Source: Streptomyces sp. DG2A-72
GTDB taxonomy: Bacteria; Actinomycetota; Actinomycetes; Streptomycetales; Streptomycetaceae
NCBI RefSeq assembly: GCF_030499575.1
Contig: NZ_JASTLC010000001.1
Span: 3,434,001 to 3,498,000 of the forward strand
Direction: 5' to 3'
DNA: 64,000 nt
Numbering within the stretch: position 1 is the first letter of the stretch; every line of letters begins with the position of its first letter. The notes beneath the pieces are model-generated. The model was not told the DNA's origin. It ran no database searches and worked only from the letters and a program-made list of their open reading frames with translations. Positions 25,781-34,386 of this stretch are shown piece by piece. The position numbers and the translations under genes are program-made.

Positions 25781-26784
25781 GTCAGCAGGCGTGGCCGGTC
25801 GTTCGGGAGGGGCCAGGCATACGGCCCCTCCGGATCGTCCAGCCAGGCCCACTCGTGCTCACCACTGACCGTCACGCCGTAGCGCTCCCGCTGTGGCTGT
25901 CCCTCGCGCTCCCACAGTGCGTACGCCTCCTGCGGTTCGAGGCTGCCGCGGCTCAGCGCCAGCAGGAAGCGGAACAGCTCGTGCTCCCTGGCCCGGCGCG
26001 GTACGCCGCCGAGGTGCGCCGGTTCCGCGTCGGGCCTGGCCGATCCGCGCAGCGGCACGAAGTAGGCGGGCGTGTGCAGGAACCGCCCCTCGGCGTGCTC
26101 GGCGTCCTGCACCTCCAGCGCGATCAGGCCGGTGCCCAGCGGTGTCAGGATGCGCGCGCCGGGATTGCACTGGGCGAGCCAGGCACACGGGATCGAGGTC
26201 AGGGTGCAGGTCGCGATGATCCGGTCGAAGGGGGCGCGTTCCGGCACCCCGCGCGCTCCGTCGCAGGTGACGACGGCCGGGTGATAGCCGGCGGCGGCCA
26301 GGTGCCGACGGGCCGACTCGGTGATCTCCGGTTCCAGGTCGACGGTGGTGACCAGGTTGTCGTCGCCGAGCCGGTGGGCGAGCAGGGCGGCGTTGTAGCC
26401 GGTGCCCGCGCCGATCTCCAGGACCCGGTTGCCGTCCTCCACCCGCAGCTCGACCAGCATGATCGCCATGAGCGAGGGCTGACTGCTGGAGGAGACCAGC
26501 TCGCCGTCGCGCAGCCGGGTGGCCAGCGGGGCATCGGCGTACGCCCCGCGCATCCAGCGTTCCCGTGTGCGCGGGTCGGGGCTCTCGCCCCTCCGGCGTT
26601 CATAGCCGCCGACGACGCCGACGTAGTAGTACGGCACGAAGAGGTGGCGCGGCACCGCCTCGAACGCCTCCCGCCACACCGGATCCGCCGCCCAGGCCCC
26701 GCTCAGCTCGATCTCGCGCACCAGCGCGGCCCGCGCCGGCGCGGCGAGGTCGTCGAGTTCGTTGTCGAGAGCGTGCGCACCCAT
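25774..26784 (-). CDS. Protein-L-isoaspartate O-methyltransferase-like protein
   Basis: SAM-dependent methyltransferase of 336 residues. PCMT-like segments include SSSSQPSLMAIMLVELRVED, VLEIGAGTGYNAALLAHRLG (motif I, about 118-137), VTTVDLEP (motif II) and FDRIIATCTLTSIP. The C-terminal 110 residues form an extra domain seen in actinobacterial members. PCMT repairs isoaspartyl residues; the long actinobacterial forms may act on other acidic side chains, including modified peptides. ATG at 26784 was chosen because GGAAAGTGG precedes it and the longer upstream frame has Streptomyces-atypical composition. Confidence 0.85.
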   Translation of the reverse strand: MGAHALDNELDDLAAPARAALVREIELSGAWAADPVWREAFEAVPRHLFVPYYYVGVVGGYERRRGESPDPRTRERWMRGAYADAPLATRLRDGELVSSSSQPSLMAIMLVELRVEDGNRVLEIGAGTGYNAALLAHRLGDDNLVTTVDLEPEITESARRHLAAAGYHPAVVTCDGARGVPERAPFDRIIATCTLTSIPCAWLAQCNPGARILTPLGTGLIALEVQDAEHAEGRFLHTPAYFVPLRGSARPDAEPAHLGGVPRRAREHELFRFLLALSRGSLEPQEAYALWEREGQPQRERYGVTVSGEHEWAWLDDPEGPYAWPLPNDRPRLLTE

Positions 26785-26923
26785 ACGTCCACTTTCCTGC
26801 GGGACGGCCCGAGAGGCGAGCACCCATACCGGTCGAACCGGAATCGACCAGTCAGTACCGGGGGGTCCACCGGTCGGGACGGTGGTCCTAAGCCTTGAGT
26901 CCTGGTCCTCCCCGTCTGAGACC

Positions 26924-27337
26924 ATGGGTGATGTGAATGAGATTCGGCGCGGCACGCTTCAGGAGCAGACCTTCTACGAGCAGGTCGGCGGGGAGGAGAC
27001 GTTCCGCCGACTGGTCCACCGTTTCTACGAGGGAGTCGCCGAGGACCCGATCCTGCGGCCGATGTACCCCGAGGAGGACCTGGGCCCGGCCGAGGAGCGC
27101 CTCACCCTCTTCCTGATCCAGTACTGGGGCGGCCCGACGACGTACAGCGAGAACCGCGGCCACCCGCGTCTGCGCATGCGCCACGCCCCCTTCACCGTCG
27201 ACCGCGCGGCGCACGACGCCTGGCTGAAGCACATGCGCGACGCCGTCGACGACCTCGGCCTCTCCGAGGAACACGAGCGCACGCTGTGGAACTACCTGAC
27301 CTACGCGGCAGCCTCGATGGTGAACACGCCGGGCTGA
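26924..27337 (+). CDS. glbO: Group II truncated haemoglobin
   Basis: A haem protein of about 137 residues, 2-on-2 globin fold. Seen: TFYEQVGGEETFRRLVHRFY (helices A-B), MYPEEDLGPAEERLTLFLIQYWGGP with the group II Trp at G8, and HPRLRMRHAPF, which contains the proximal His. The role is probably O2 or NO chemistry in respiration or stress rather than bulk storage. The start is uncertain: ATG at 26924 (used here) or GTG at 26933; homologs usually begin near NEIRRGTLQ. It is convergent with the gene at 27492 across a terminator-like repeat. Confidence 0.92.
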   Translation: MGDVNEIRRGTLQEQTFYEQVGGEETFRRLVHRFYEGVAEDPILRPMYPEEDLGPAEERLTLFLIQYWGGPTTYSENRGHPRLRMRHAPFTVDRAAHDAWLKHMRDAVDDLGLSEEHERTLWNYLTYAAASMVNTPG

Positions 27338-27408
27338 CCGACCTCTGGCATGATCCGGCCTCCGGCGTGACCGGCCTCTAAGCGGTCTGGGGGAAGTCGG
27401 GTGCGCAA

Positions 27409-27430
27409 CCGCGCCCCGCAAGGGGCGCGG
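27409..27430. terminator. Hairpin in a Streptomyces dispersed repeat
   Basis: CCGCGCCCC (27409-27417) and GGGGCGCGG (27422-27430) pair across a GCAA loop; the following GGAGCTGCGCGACCAG matches a repeat consensus I recognise from intergenic regions of many Streptomyces. It sits between convergent genes and probably terminates both. Confidence 0.75.
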
Positions 27431-27491
27431 GGAGCTGCGCGACCAGCACCCACCGGCCCGCGGCGAACGAACCGCATATCCAGCGGAGCGC

Positions 27492-28187
27492 TCAGCGGGA
27501 CACGCTGACGTCCAACGCCCCAAGTCCCGCCCTGCGTACGGCAATCGACCCGTACGGCGTACGCAGCCTGAGCCAGGCGCCCGACGAGAACAGTGCGAGC
27601 TGCGGCTCGTCGGGTGCGTGGGTGTCCTGTCGTACGCGGAGAAAGCCCAGTGACTGGGCCGCGTGCACGGCCCGCACCGGCAGATGCGTGTCCCCGACCG
27701 ACCGGGACCAGATCTCCCGCCCGATCCGGTCGAGTTCGGCCCGCGTACGCCCCTCCGGCGTCAACTCCTGCGTACGGGACCGGAATTCGGCGACCCCCGC
27801 CCGGACCATGGCCCGCAGGGCGTCCGGTGCCGGCAGCCCGGGCTCGGGCCTCCACCCGCCGCGCGGCGGCAGCACCCCGGCCCACGGGGGCCCGGTGACC
27901 TCGGCCGGGACGGCAGCCGTGGCCGCCGGCTCGTCCAAGGCTTCCAGCAGCTCACCCGCGGAGACGGTCACGTCCAGTGTGACGTCGAGCCCGTTCTCGT
28001 ACGGCTTGGCGAGCCGCACCGCACGGATCGCCAGCACCTCGAAGGACGGTGGCCGCCCGAAGACGGCGAGCGCGGTCCCGGCCGCCTGCAGGCGCACCGC
28101 GGCTCCACGGTCGTAGTGGAGCAGCCGGGAGAGGAAGGCCGCGAGATCCGCCGCCTCCCCCTCGTCGGCGAGATGGAGCACCGTCAT
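27492..28187 (-). CDS. Conserved hypothetical protein, third gene of ettA operon
   Basis: A 231-residue soluble protein beginning MTVLHLADEGEAADLAAFLSR. It is rich in beta strands and charged helices, with no membrane segment and no catalytic motif I can name. Its ATG overlaps the stop of the thioesterase gene (ATGA at 28184-28187), so it is coupled to it. The last 40 residues (LFSSGAWLRLRTPYGSIAVR) are strand-rich. It appears to belong to a family confined to actinomycetes, judged only from its style and context; function unknown. Confidence 0.75.
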   Translation of the reverse strand: MTVLHLADEGEAADLAAFLSRLLHYDRGAAVRLQAAGTALAVFGRPPSFEVLAIRAVRLAKPYENGLDVTLDVTVSAGELLEALDEPAATAAVPAEVTGPPWAGVLPPRGGWRPEPGLPAPDALRAMVRAGVAEFRSRTQELTPEGRTRAELDRIGREIWSRSVGDTHLPVRAVHAAQSLGFLRVRQDTHAPDEPQLALFSSGAWLRLRTPYGSIAVRRAGLGALDVSVSR

Positions 28188-28597
28188 GCGGCGACGGCCT
28201 CCTCCTCGTCGTCATCCCTGTACTCCGCGAGGAACTCCCGTTCCTCCGCCGTCAGCCGGCGCGGACGCTGCGCCTCGAAGTCGAACGGCACGATCACCGT
28301 CGAGGCCCGGACATAGACCTGGTCCGGATCCTTGACCTCGTAGGCGATGGTGAAGGAGGCCGCCCTTATCTGGGTGACCCACAGCTCGATGTCCACGGGC
28401 GTGTGCCGGTGGACGAGCTGCCGCTTGTAGTCGATCTCATGGCGCGCCACCACAGACCCCTGCTTGAAGTCCTTCTCCGGGCGGAACAGGAAGTCGATAC
28501 GCGCCTCCTCCAGGTAGCGGAGGAAGACCACGTTGTTGATGTGGCCGTACGCGTCCATGTCCGCCCAGCGCAGTGGGCAGCGGTAGATGTGCCGCAA
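28184..28597 (-). CDS. Acyl-CoA thioesterase, hotdog fold (4HBT type)
   Basis: A 137-residue single-domain thioesterase of the YbgC/4-hydroxybenzoyl-CoA group. The signature RWADMDAYGHINNVVFLRYLE includes the catalytic Asp region and the long hotdog helix. It probably hydrolyses an acyl-CoA in the cytoplasm. The TTG start at 28597 lies two bases after the ettA stop and yields the expected N terminus RHIYRCPLRW; longer frames read into ettA. A Glu-rich tail (RDDDEEEAVAA) ends the protein. Coupled to the downstream hypothetical gene by ATGA. Confidence 0.88.
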   Translation of the reverse strand: MRHIYRCPLRWADMDAYGHINNVVFLRYLEEARIDFLFRPEKDFKQGSVVARHEIDYKRQLVHRHTPVDIELWVTQIRAASFTIAYEVKDPDQVYVRASTVIVPFDFEAQRPRRLTAEEREFLAEYRDDDEEEAVAA

Positions 28598-28599
28598 GA

Positions 28600-30265
28600 T
28601 CAGCCCCGGGTCAGCTTCTTGTAGGTGGCGCGGTGCGGTCGGGCGGCGTCCGGGCCGAGCCGCTCGATCTTGTTCTTCTCGTACGACTCGAAGTTGCCCT
28701 CGAACCAGAACCACTTGGAGTCACCCTCGTAGGCCAGGATGTGCGTGGCGACCCGGTCCAGGAACCACCGGTCGTGGGAGACGACCACGGCCGCGCCCGG
28801 GAACTCAAGCAGCGCGTTCTCGAGGCTGGACAGGGTTTCGACGTCGAGGTCGTTCGTCGGCTCGTCGAGGAGCAGCAGGTTGCCGCCCTGCTTGAGGGTG
28901 AGCGCGAGGTTCAGCCGGTTGCGCTCACCACCGGAGAGGACGCCGGCCGGCTTCTGCTGGTCGGGGCCCTTGAAGCCGAAGGCGGAGACGTAGGCGCGCG
29001 AGGGCATCTCGACCTGGCCCACGTTGATGTAGTCCAGTTCGTCGCTCGACGACGGCCCACAGCGACTTCTTCGGGTCGATGTTCTCGCGGCTCTGGTCGA
29101 CGTAGGAGATCTTGACGGTGTCGCCGACCTTGATCGTGCCGGAGTCGGCCTCCTCCAGGCCCTGGATCATCTTGAAGAGCGTGGTCTTGCCGGCACCGTT
29201 CGGGCCGATGATCCCGACGATGCCGTTGCGCGGCAGGGTGAAGCTCAGGTCGTCGATCAGGACCTTGTCGCCGAAGGCCTTGCTGAGGTTGCTGACCTCG
29301 ACGACCACGTTGCCCAGACGCGGGCCCGGCGGGATCTGGATCTCCTCGAAGTCCAGCTTCCGCATCTTGTCCGCCTCGGCGGCCATCTCCTCGTAACGGG
29401 ACAGCCGCGCCTTGGACTTGGCCTGCCGGCCCTTGGCGTTGGAGCGCACCCACTCAAGCTCTTCCTTGAGCCGCTTCGCCCGCTTGGCGTCCTTCTGCCC
29501 CTCGACCTTGAGGCGGGAGGCCTTCTTGTCGAGGTACGTGGAGTAGTTGCCCTCGTACGGGTGGGCGCGACCGCGGTCCAGCTCGAGAATCCACTCGGCG
29601 ACGTTGTCGAGGAAGTACCGGTCGTGGGTGACGGCGACGACGGTGCCCGCGTACTTCGCGAGGTGCTGCTCCAGCCACTGCACGGACTCGGCGTCCAGGT
29701 GGTTGGTGGGCTCGTCGAGGAGCAGCAGGTCGGGGGCTTCGAGGAGCAGCTTGCACAGGGCCACGCGGCGGCGCTCACCACCGGAGAGGTTGGTGACGGG
29801 CCAGTCGCCGGGCGGGCAGCCAAGGGCGTCCATGGCCTGCTCCAGCTGCGTGTCCAGGTCCCACGCGTTGGCGTGGTCCAGGTCCTCCTGGAGCTTGCCC
29901 ATCTCGTCCATGAGCGCGTCCGAGTAGTCGGTCGCCATGAGCTCGGCGACCTCGTTGAAGCGCTTGAGCTTGCCCATGATCTCGGCGGCGCCGTCCTGCA
30001 CGTTCTCCAGGACCGTCTTGGTCTCGTCCAGCGGCGGCTCCTGGAGGAGCATGCCGACGGAGTAGCCGGGCGACAGGAACGCATCGCCGTTCGACGGCTG
30101 CTCAAGACCGGCCATGATCTTGAGAACGGTGGACTTACCGGCCCCGTTCGGACCGACCACACCGATCTTCGCGCCGGGCAGGAAGCTCAGCGTCACGTCG
30201 TCAAGGATCACCTTGTCGCCGTGCGCCTTACGCGTCTTGCGCATGGTGTAGATGTACTCAGCCAA
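28600..30265 (-). pseudogene. ettA: EttA, ABC-F translational throttle protein, with apparent frameshift
   Basis: ABC-F protein that binds the ribosomal E site and gates elongation according to energy charge. Both ATPase domains are recognisable: VVGPNGAGKSTVL near residue 40 with LSGGERRRVALC and LLLLDEPTNHLD; the Arg/Lys-rich P-site linker; IIGPNGAGKTTLF with a second LSGGERNRLNLAL and LLLLDEPTNDLD. Near 29047 one extra base changes the frame between KKSLWAVV and SDELDYINVGQVEMPSRAYV, separating the last 147 residues. TTG at 30265 gives the family N terminus AEYIYTMRKTRKAHG. Both halves are otherwise perfectly conserved, so a sequence error or very recent mutation is likely. Confidence 0.85.
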
Positions 30266-30617
30266 GAGGAACCGTCCGGCAGCTTGAATTCTGGCAGTGG
30301 GCAGATACACCCCATCTTGCCCGACCGCCACCCCTCGGGGGAAACGGGTATGGGTGGAGGGCTCTGACCTGGGGGTCGCTGCTGGGGACGTGGGTCGATG
30401 GTCGCTGTCGGTCGTCGTTGGTCGGCCTCGGGTGCCCCTGTTCCGCACCTGGTGGCAGCGGGACACGGGTGCCGACCATGACTGTGTGCGGATCCGCCGG
30501 ACGCAACCCGTCGTCGCGCACGACCTCGGTTCTGATGTACGCAAAAACACAAGCGAGGCTGTACACCGATCGAGGATCGTCAGTACTGAAACGCCACGGT
30601 CGCCGCCGCAGCCGATG
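30266..30617. other. Intergenic region upstream of ettA
   Basis: Holds the ettA promoter region on the minus strand and the worn left part of IS debris on the plus strand. Frames here are open by composition only and match nothing I know. A less GC-rich patch (TGATGTACGCAAAAACACAA, about 30533-30552) stands out and may mark an old insertion boundary. Confidence 0.4.
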
Positions 30618-30734
30618 TCCTGGCTCGCCGACTGCCACCGTCTCCACCGTCGCTACGAGCGCAAGGCCGAGCACTTCCTCGCCTTCACGAGCATCGCCTG
30701 CACCCTCATCTGTTACCGGCGGCTCGCCCGCTGA
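30618..30734 (+). pseudogene. C-terminal remnant of an IS5-type transposase
   Basis: The last 38 codons before the stop read SWLADCHRLHRRYERKAEHF and LAFTSIACTLICYRRLAR. This matches the end of DDE transposases of the IS5 group (typically NxxRRLxxRYER...HxAFLxLACALICxRRL). Everything upstream, including the catalytic residues, is missing. Its end overlaps by 29 bp the 3' end of the oppositely oriented ankyrin gene. Confidence 0.75.
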
Positions 30735-31107
30735 TGTGGGCGCGCAGCAGCTTCACCGCCAGGTCGTGGCCGTAATGATCTGCCATGTCCATGGGGGTGT
30801 GACCGTCTGGATCTGCGAGCTCCGGGTCCGCCCTGAAGGCCAGCAGCACAGCAGTGGTATGCACAGCCAACGGTCGGCCGCTCTGGAGGGAGCCATCGCC
30901 CTCGACGTCGATCGCGTGCGTCAGCAGCGTCATGTTGCTGAAGACTTCATCAGGATCGGAACCGTCGGCCAGCAACCGGGTCAGGGTCTCCGCATCCTCG
31001 TGCTCGACCGCGTGATGGGCGGGTGTCCAGTAGTCACTCACCAAGGCATTCAACCGCCACCGCAGCACGTCTGCCAGCGACTGTCTACAGGGGGCGTGTC
31101 GCTCCAT
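30706..31107 (-). CDS. Small ankyrin-repeat protein
   Basis: A 133-residue cytoplasmic protein with about two and a half ankyrin repeats: YWTPAHHAVEHEDAETLTRL, then LADGSDPDE and MTLLTHAIDVEGDG, and DPDGHTPMDMADHYGHDLAV with the classical G-TP turn. Such small ankyrin proteins often act as protein-binding or immunity-type proteins. ATG at 31107 used; an internal start near VLRWRLNALV is possible. Neighbours are IS and integrase remnants, so the patch is probably accessory. Confidence 0.8.
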   Translation of the reverse strand: MERHAPCRQSLADVLRWRLNALVSDYWTPAHHAVEHEDAETLTRLLADGSDPDEVFSNMTLLTHAIDVEGDGSLQSGRPLAVHTTAVLLAFRADPELADPDGHTPMDMADHYGHDLAVKLLRAHISGRAAGNR

Positions 31108-31176
31108 CGGGCACGCAGGGGTACTGGCGCCCCTGTCCGGTCGTCACGGAGGCGCTGTCGACGTTCAGGCCCCGCG

Positions 31177-31902
31177 TCAAACCGCGGTGGGGGCAGCCAG
31201 TGTCGGGTCCTGGCCGGAGTGGCGTAGCGACCTGGCGATGAATCCGGACGCCACCAGTTCGGTCACGAGTTCATTGAGAAACCGTGTGGTCTTCGGGCTC
31301 CGCTCCTTCGTTGTGCCCATGGCCTGTCGGATCGTCATGAACGCAGGCTCCAGCAGGCGCAGTTCGGGCCGCTGGGAGACGTGCGCGGTCAGCGGTTGGC
31401 GGATGCCGGCCGCCACGTCCAGGCCCTCGGCGTGGAAGACGTCGACCCCCTCGTCGCCGCGCACCACGGTGGCGTGACGCAGGGTGCGGCTCAGGTAGAG
31501 GTCGTACGCGGACCCCTTCTTGACGCCAATGCGTACCCCGTCCCGGTCCACGTCGTTGCCGGACAAGAACGCCGAGTTCACTGGTGCCGCGTACACCCCC
31601 TCGATGTGCACGTACGGTTTGCTGAATGCGACTTCCTTCTCGCGGTCCGGATCCACGGCCAGGAAGCAGAGGTTGGCGTGGCCCTCGGCCATCGCGGCGT
31701 ACGACTTGCGGGCCGCATCGAAGCAGATGAACTGCACCGGCAGAGCCAGACGTGCGGCAACCTCGCGGGCAAGCTCGACCGTGACCCCGGACGGCTCGTT
31801 GGGGGTGCCCTGAGCGAGGACTGGGTTGCCGAGGTTGATGGAGGCGCGCAGCACTCCAGTGGGGGCCAGGTTGTGCGCAAGCTCTGCGTCTACAGGCGTC
31901 AT
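31177..31902 (-). CDS. Substrate-binding-domain protein without signal peptide
   Basis: A 241-residue protein of the SBP family 3 fold. LRASINLGNPVLAQGTPNEP, GVTVELAREVAARLALPVQF, NLCFLAVDPDREKEVAFSKP and RIGVKKGSAYDLYLSRTLRH correspond to ligand-binding core strands of amino-acid-binding proteins. There is no signal peptide, lipobox or membrane helix at the start (MTPVDAELAHNLAPTG), so it is apparently cytoplasmic. No permease or ATPase genes are nearby. It could be a soluble sensor or an enzyme-like derivative; function unknown. Confidence 0.8.
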   Translation of the reverse strand: MTPVDAELAHNLAPTGVLRASINLGNPVLAQGTPNEPSGVTVELAREVAARLALPVQFICFDAARKSYAAMAEGHANLCFLAVDPDREKEVAFSKPYVHIEGVYAAPVNSAFLSGNDVDRDGVRIGVKKGSAYDLYLSRTLRHATVVRGDEGVDVFHAEGLDVAAGIRQPLTAHVSQRPELRLLEPAFMTIRQAMGTTKERSPKTTRFLNELVTELVASGFIARSLRHSGQDPTLAAPTAV

Positions 31903-31992
31903 GGCCCGAGCCTAGGGCGCGTTGTGAAAGTGAGTGGCTGGGCTTACGGCGTCCATGAAATTTTTGGGGCAGCCGCAAACGTTGACTTGATC

Positions 31993-32451
31993 ATGACTCA
32001 AGGCCCGGCACCCCGCCCTCTATCCGACGAAGCGCTCTCCAACCTGCTCGGCAAGCAGCAGTTCGGCACTCTCGCCACCGTAAAGCGCAATGGCCGCCCT
32101 CACCTGACCACCATGCTCTACAGCTGGGACTCCGAGGCCCACATCGTGCGGTTCTCGACGACGGCCGATCGCATCAAAGTCAAGCACCTGCAGCACGACC
32201 CGCGTGCGGCGCTGCATGTGCAGGGTGGCGACGTGTGGTCGTTCGCCGTCGCTGAGGGCGAGGCCGAGGTATCCGAGGTCACGACAGTCCCTGGCGACAC
32301 GGTCGGGCGGGAACTGCTCGGGATGATCCCGAAGGCTGCGAAGCCAGAGGACGAGGATGCGTTCCTGGAGCAGTTGGTCCTCGAACGCCGGGTTGTCATC
32401 CGGCTGAAGGTTGACCGGCTGTACGGGACGGCGCTTGACATCAACGGATAG
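31993..32451 (+). CDS. PPOX-class F420-dependent enzyme
   Basis: A split-barrel flavin/deazaflavin-binding protein of 152 residues. Typical features are LLGKQQFGTLATVKRNGRPH, LTTMLYSWD, IVRFSTTADRIKVKHLQHDP and RAALHV at the dimer interface. Members reduce quinones, tetrapyrroles or xenobiotics with F420H2; the substrate is not predictable. ATG at 31993 sits inside the near-palindrome CTTGATCATGACTCAAG, which could be an operator, with a weak ribosome site. The upstream gene is divergent. Confidence 0.88.
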   Translation: MTQGPAPRPLSDEALSNLLGKQQFGTLATVKRNGRPHLTTMLYSWDSEAHIVRFSTTADRIKVKHLQHDPRAALHVQGGDVWSFAVAEGEAEVSEVTTVPGDTVGRELLGMIPKAAKPEDEDAFLEQLVLERRVVIRLKVDRLYGTALDING

Positions 32452-32559
32452 ACATACCGGGCCCGTGCTGGTCATATCCGAGCCGCCGTGGAAGGCCGGT
32501 CGGGCCCTTCACGCCCTGGCCCATCTCGGCACGCGCTCCGTACGGCCATTCCAGCCGAG

Positions 32560-32712
32560 CCCGTCCGCGACCGGCACCGTCAGCTCGAAGAGGTCGTGGC
32601 CTCAGCCCAGTACCGACGCCTGATCTTCGACGCGGCCTCCTCGGTACTCAACGCGGCCGCGGATGACCGCCTGTTGGCCTCGAATCCCTGCCGGGGCCAA
32701 CGATCCGTACCG
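32560..32712 (+). pseudogene. Tyrosine integrase remnant
   Basis: In one plus-strand frame, VRDRHRQLEEVVASAQYRRL, IFDAASSVLNAAADDRLLAS and NPCRGQRSV match the core-binding domain of Streptomyces phage/ICE integrases. Those typically have SYRRxIFxxLSxVLxAAVDDGxIxxNPC. No start, catalytic domain or catalytic Arg/Tyr remain. It ends against the 3' end of the surface-protein gene. Together with the IS5 remnant it brackets a 2-kb accessory patch. Confidence 0.65.
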
Positions 32713-32713
32713 C

Positions 32714-34126
32714 TCAGCCCTGCCCAGGCGTCTTCTTGTTGCGTACGAGGACCAGGACGCCGCCGCCGATCACGACGAGGGCGATGGCGGTGCCGCCGAT
32801 CACGGGGGTCGCGCCGGAGCTGCCGGTTTCGGCGAGGTTGGTGTCGGGGGTGGTGCCGCCGACCGTGGCGGGGCTCGGCTCGGTGAGGAGCTGGGTCGAG
32901 TCGCCGCTGTCGCTGCCCTTTGTCCGGCAGTCGAGGACGCCGGCGAACCGCTTCTGGAAGCCGCCCGGTGCCTCGATGGTGAAGTCGTACGCCTGGTCCT
33001 CCTGCAGGGGGATCGTCACCGTCCGGGACTCGCCGGCGGCGATCGTGTGCTCGATCCCCATCAGCTTGAAGGTGAAGTCCTCGTCGCCCTTGTTGTCCGC
33101 GGTGAGGTCCACGCCGCCCGCGGCGCAGTTCTTCACCGCGGACAGTGCGGGTATCGGGCCCTGCTCTGCCCACGTCGCGCTCGCCGTCGCCGAGACCGTG
33201 GACTCGCTGGAGCCGGCCAGGATCTGGGTCTGACTGCGACTCTCGGAGGCGAAGGCGCGGCCCACCGGCACGGTGGTCGAGGCCTGCACGGTCAGCTCGG
33301 CCGACCCGGCCGCGGCATCCTCGGGGACCTCGAAGAACACCTGGCTGCCGTCGGCCGCGGAGGTGACGGCCTTGCCGTCCCCGTCGACGATCGTCACCCC
33401 GCTCGTGGCGGAGTCGGCAGGCGGTGTCACCGTCACGGAGTCCGCGTTGGTGTGCACCGTCACCGGGCCGAGCCGCTCGCCGGAGCGGCCGGAGACCGCG
33501 GGCGGGTCCAGGGTCAGCGACGCCTTCGGCTCCGCCATGTCACGGGCGTTCTTCTCGAGGTAGTCCGCGAGCTTCTCGGCCTGCGGGTCGACGGCATCGA
33601 CGTCCACGTCGTCCGAGTGGCGCCAGATGGCCACCTGGGTGCCGGCCGCCGCGTCCTGCTCGGTGAGGCCGCCCTTGACACCGGCCTTGGCGGCGAGCGC
33701 CGCGAGGTCGTTCACCTGCGGGTAGGAGTTCTGCAGGATCCAGCGGATCTTGCCCGCGTCCTTGTTGGCGCCCAGGGACGTACCGCTCCAGGGCGTCTCG
33801 TGGTACTTGGCGTCCTTCTGCGTAGGGTTGCGGATGTCGACGCAGTACGTCTGCAGCATGCCGCCGCCCTCGACGGACATCTCGAACAGCCCGGCCGACA
33901 GCCCCTGGTCCCCGGCCGGGTCGTGGATCACGGCCGCGCCGTACGTCTTCAGGCCACCTATGGTGGCGGTCGCACCGCCCTGGTTCTGCGCCGTCCCGTC
34001 CGCGACGGCCGTGCCGGCTCCGGCCATCACACCGGTGACGGCCACTAGCCCGGACACCAATGTCGCCACGGCGAGGCGGACTGCCCCTCGCCCGCGCGCA
34101 GACGGCGCGTAGAACGAAGAAAACAC
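32714..34126 (-). CDS. Thioester-domain (TQXA) surface protein, sortase substrate
   Basis: A 470-residue cell-wall protein. A signal peptide (LVSGLVAVTGVMAGAGTAVA, about 23-42) precedes a thioester domain. There, Cys in LQTYCVDIRNP near 94 and Gln in GTQVAIWRH near 163 would form the internal Cys-Gln thioester able to bind host or surface nucleophiles. Ig-like or stalk domains follow. The sorting signal is LAETGSS near 430, a hydrophobic helix and a Lys/Arg tail (VRNKKTPGQG). LAETG fits class E sortases of Streptomyces. ATG at 34126 used. No sortase gene is in the window. Confidence 0.9.
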   Translation of the reverse strand: MFSSFYAPSARGRGAVRLAVATLVSGLVAVTGVMAGAGTAVADGTAQNQGGATATIGGLKTYGAAVIHDPAGDQGLSAGLFEMSVEGGGMLQTYCVDIRNPTQKDAKYHETPWSGTSLGANKDAGKIRWILQNSYPQVNDLAALAAKAGVKGGLTEQDAAAGTQVAIWRHSDDVDVDAVDPQAEKLADYLEKNARDMAEPKASLTLDPPAVSGRSGERLGPVTVHTNADSVTVTPPADSATSGVTIVDGDGKAVTSAADGSQVFFEVPEDAAAGSAELTVQASTTVPVGRAFASESRSQTQILAGSSESTVSATASATWAEQGPIPALSAVKNCAAGGVDLTADNKGDEDFTFKLMGIEHTIAAGESRTVTIPLQEDQAYDFTIEAPGGFQKRFAGVLDCRTKGSDSGDSTQLLTEPSPATVGGTTPDTNLAETGSSGATPVIGGTAIALVVIGGGVLVLVRNKKTPGQG

Positions 34127-34303
34127 AGAAATCCCCTTCGAGCAGGACCCGTTGATGTGGGGGGTGCGGTCCCACCAGCAGAATCAGAAGCCCCGAGAGC
34201 TACGCCTCGCATCCTAGGGACGTGGCGCACCACGCCTCCCGGGGATACTGTCGGACAGCCGATCCGACTCGGAATCGTTATCGCCAAGACCGCTTGCGAG
34301 CAG

Positions 34304-34355
34304 GGCTTATCGACAAATCCACCGCAGTGGCGCGGTGCGTATTCGCCGATAAGCC
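34304..34355. terminator. Nested inverted repeat downstream of ssb
   Basis: Outer arms GGCTTATCG (34304-34312) and CGATAAGCC (34347-34355) enclose an inner hairpin CACCGC (34320-34325) / GCGGTG (34332-34337). It lies 32 bp beyond the ssb stop and upstream of the surface-protein gene, so it may terminate ssb or act as a regulatory site for the surface gene. Confidence 0.5.
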
Positions 34356-34386
34356 GCAGTTCAGTCGGCTCCGGGCGAAGGTGACA

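Noticed and set aside
31985-32003. CTTGATCATGACTCAAG as a definite operator
   Set aside because: Near-palindrome overlaps the start codon of the F420 enzyme, but arms are short and imperfect; noted only as possible.
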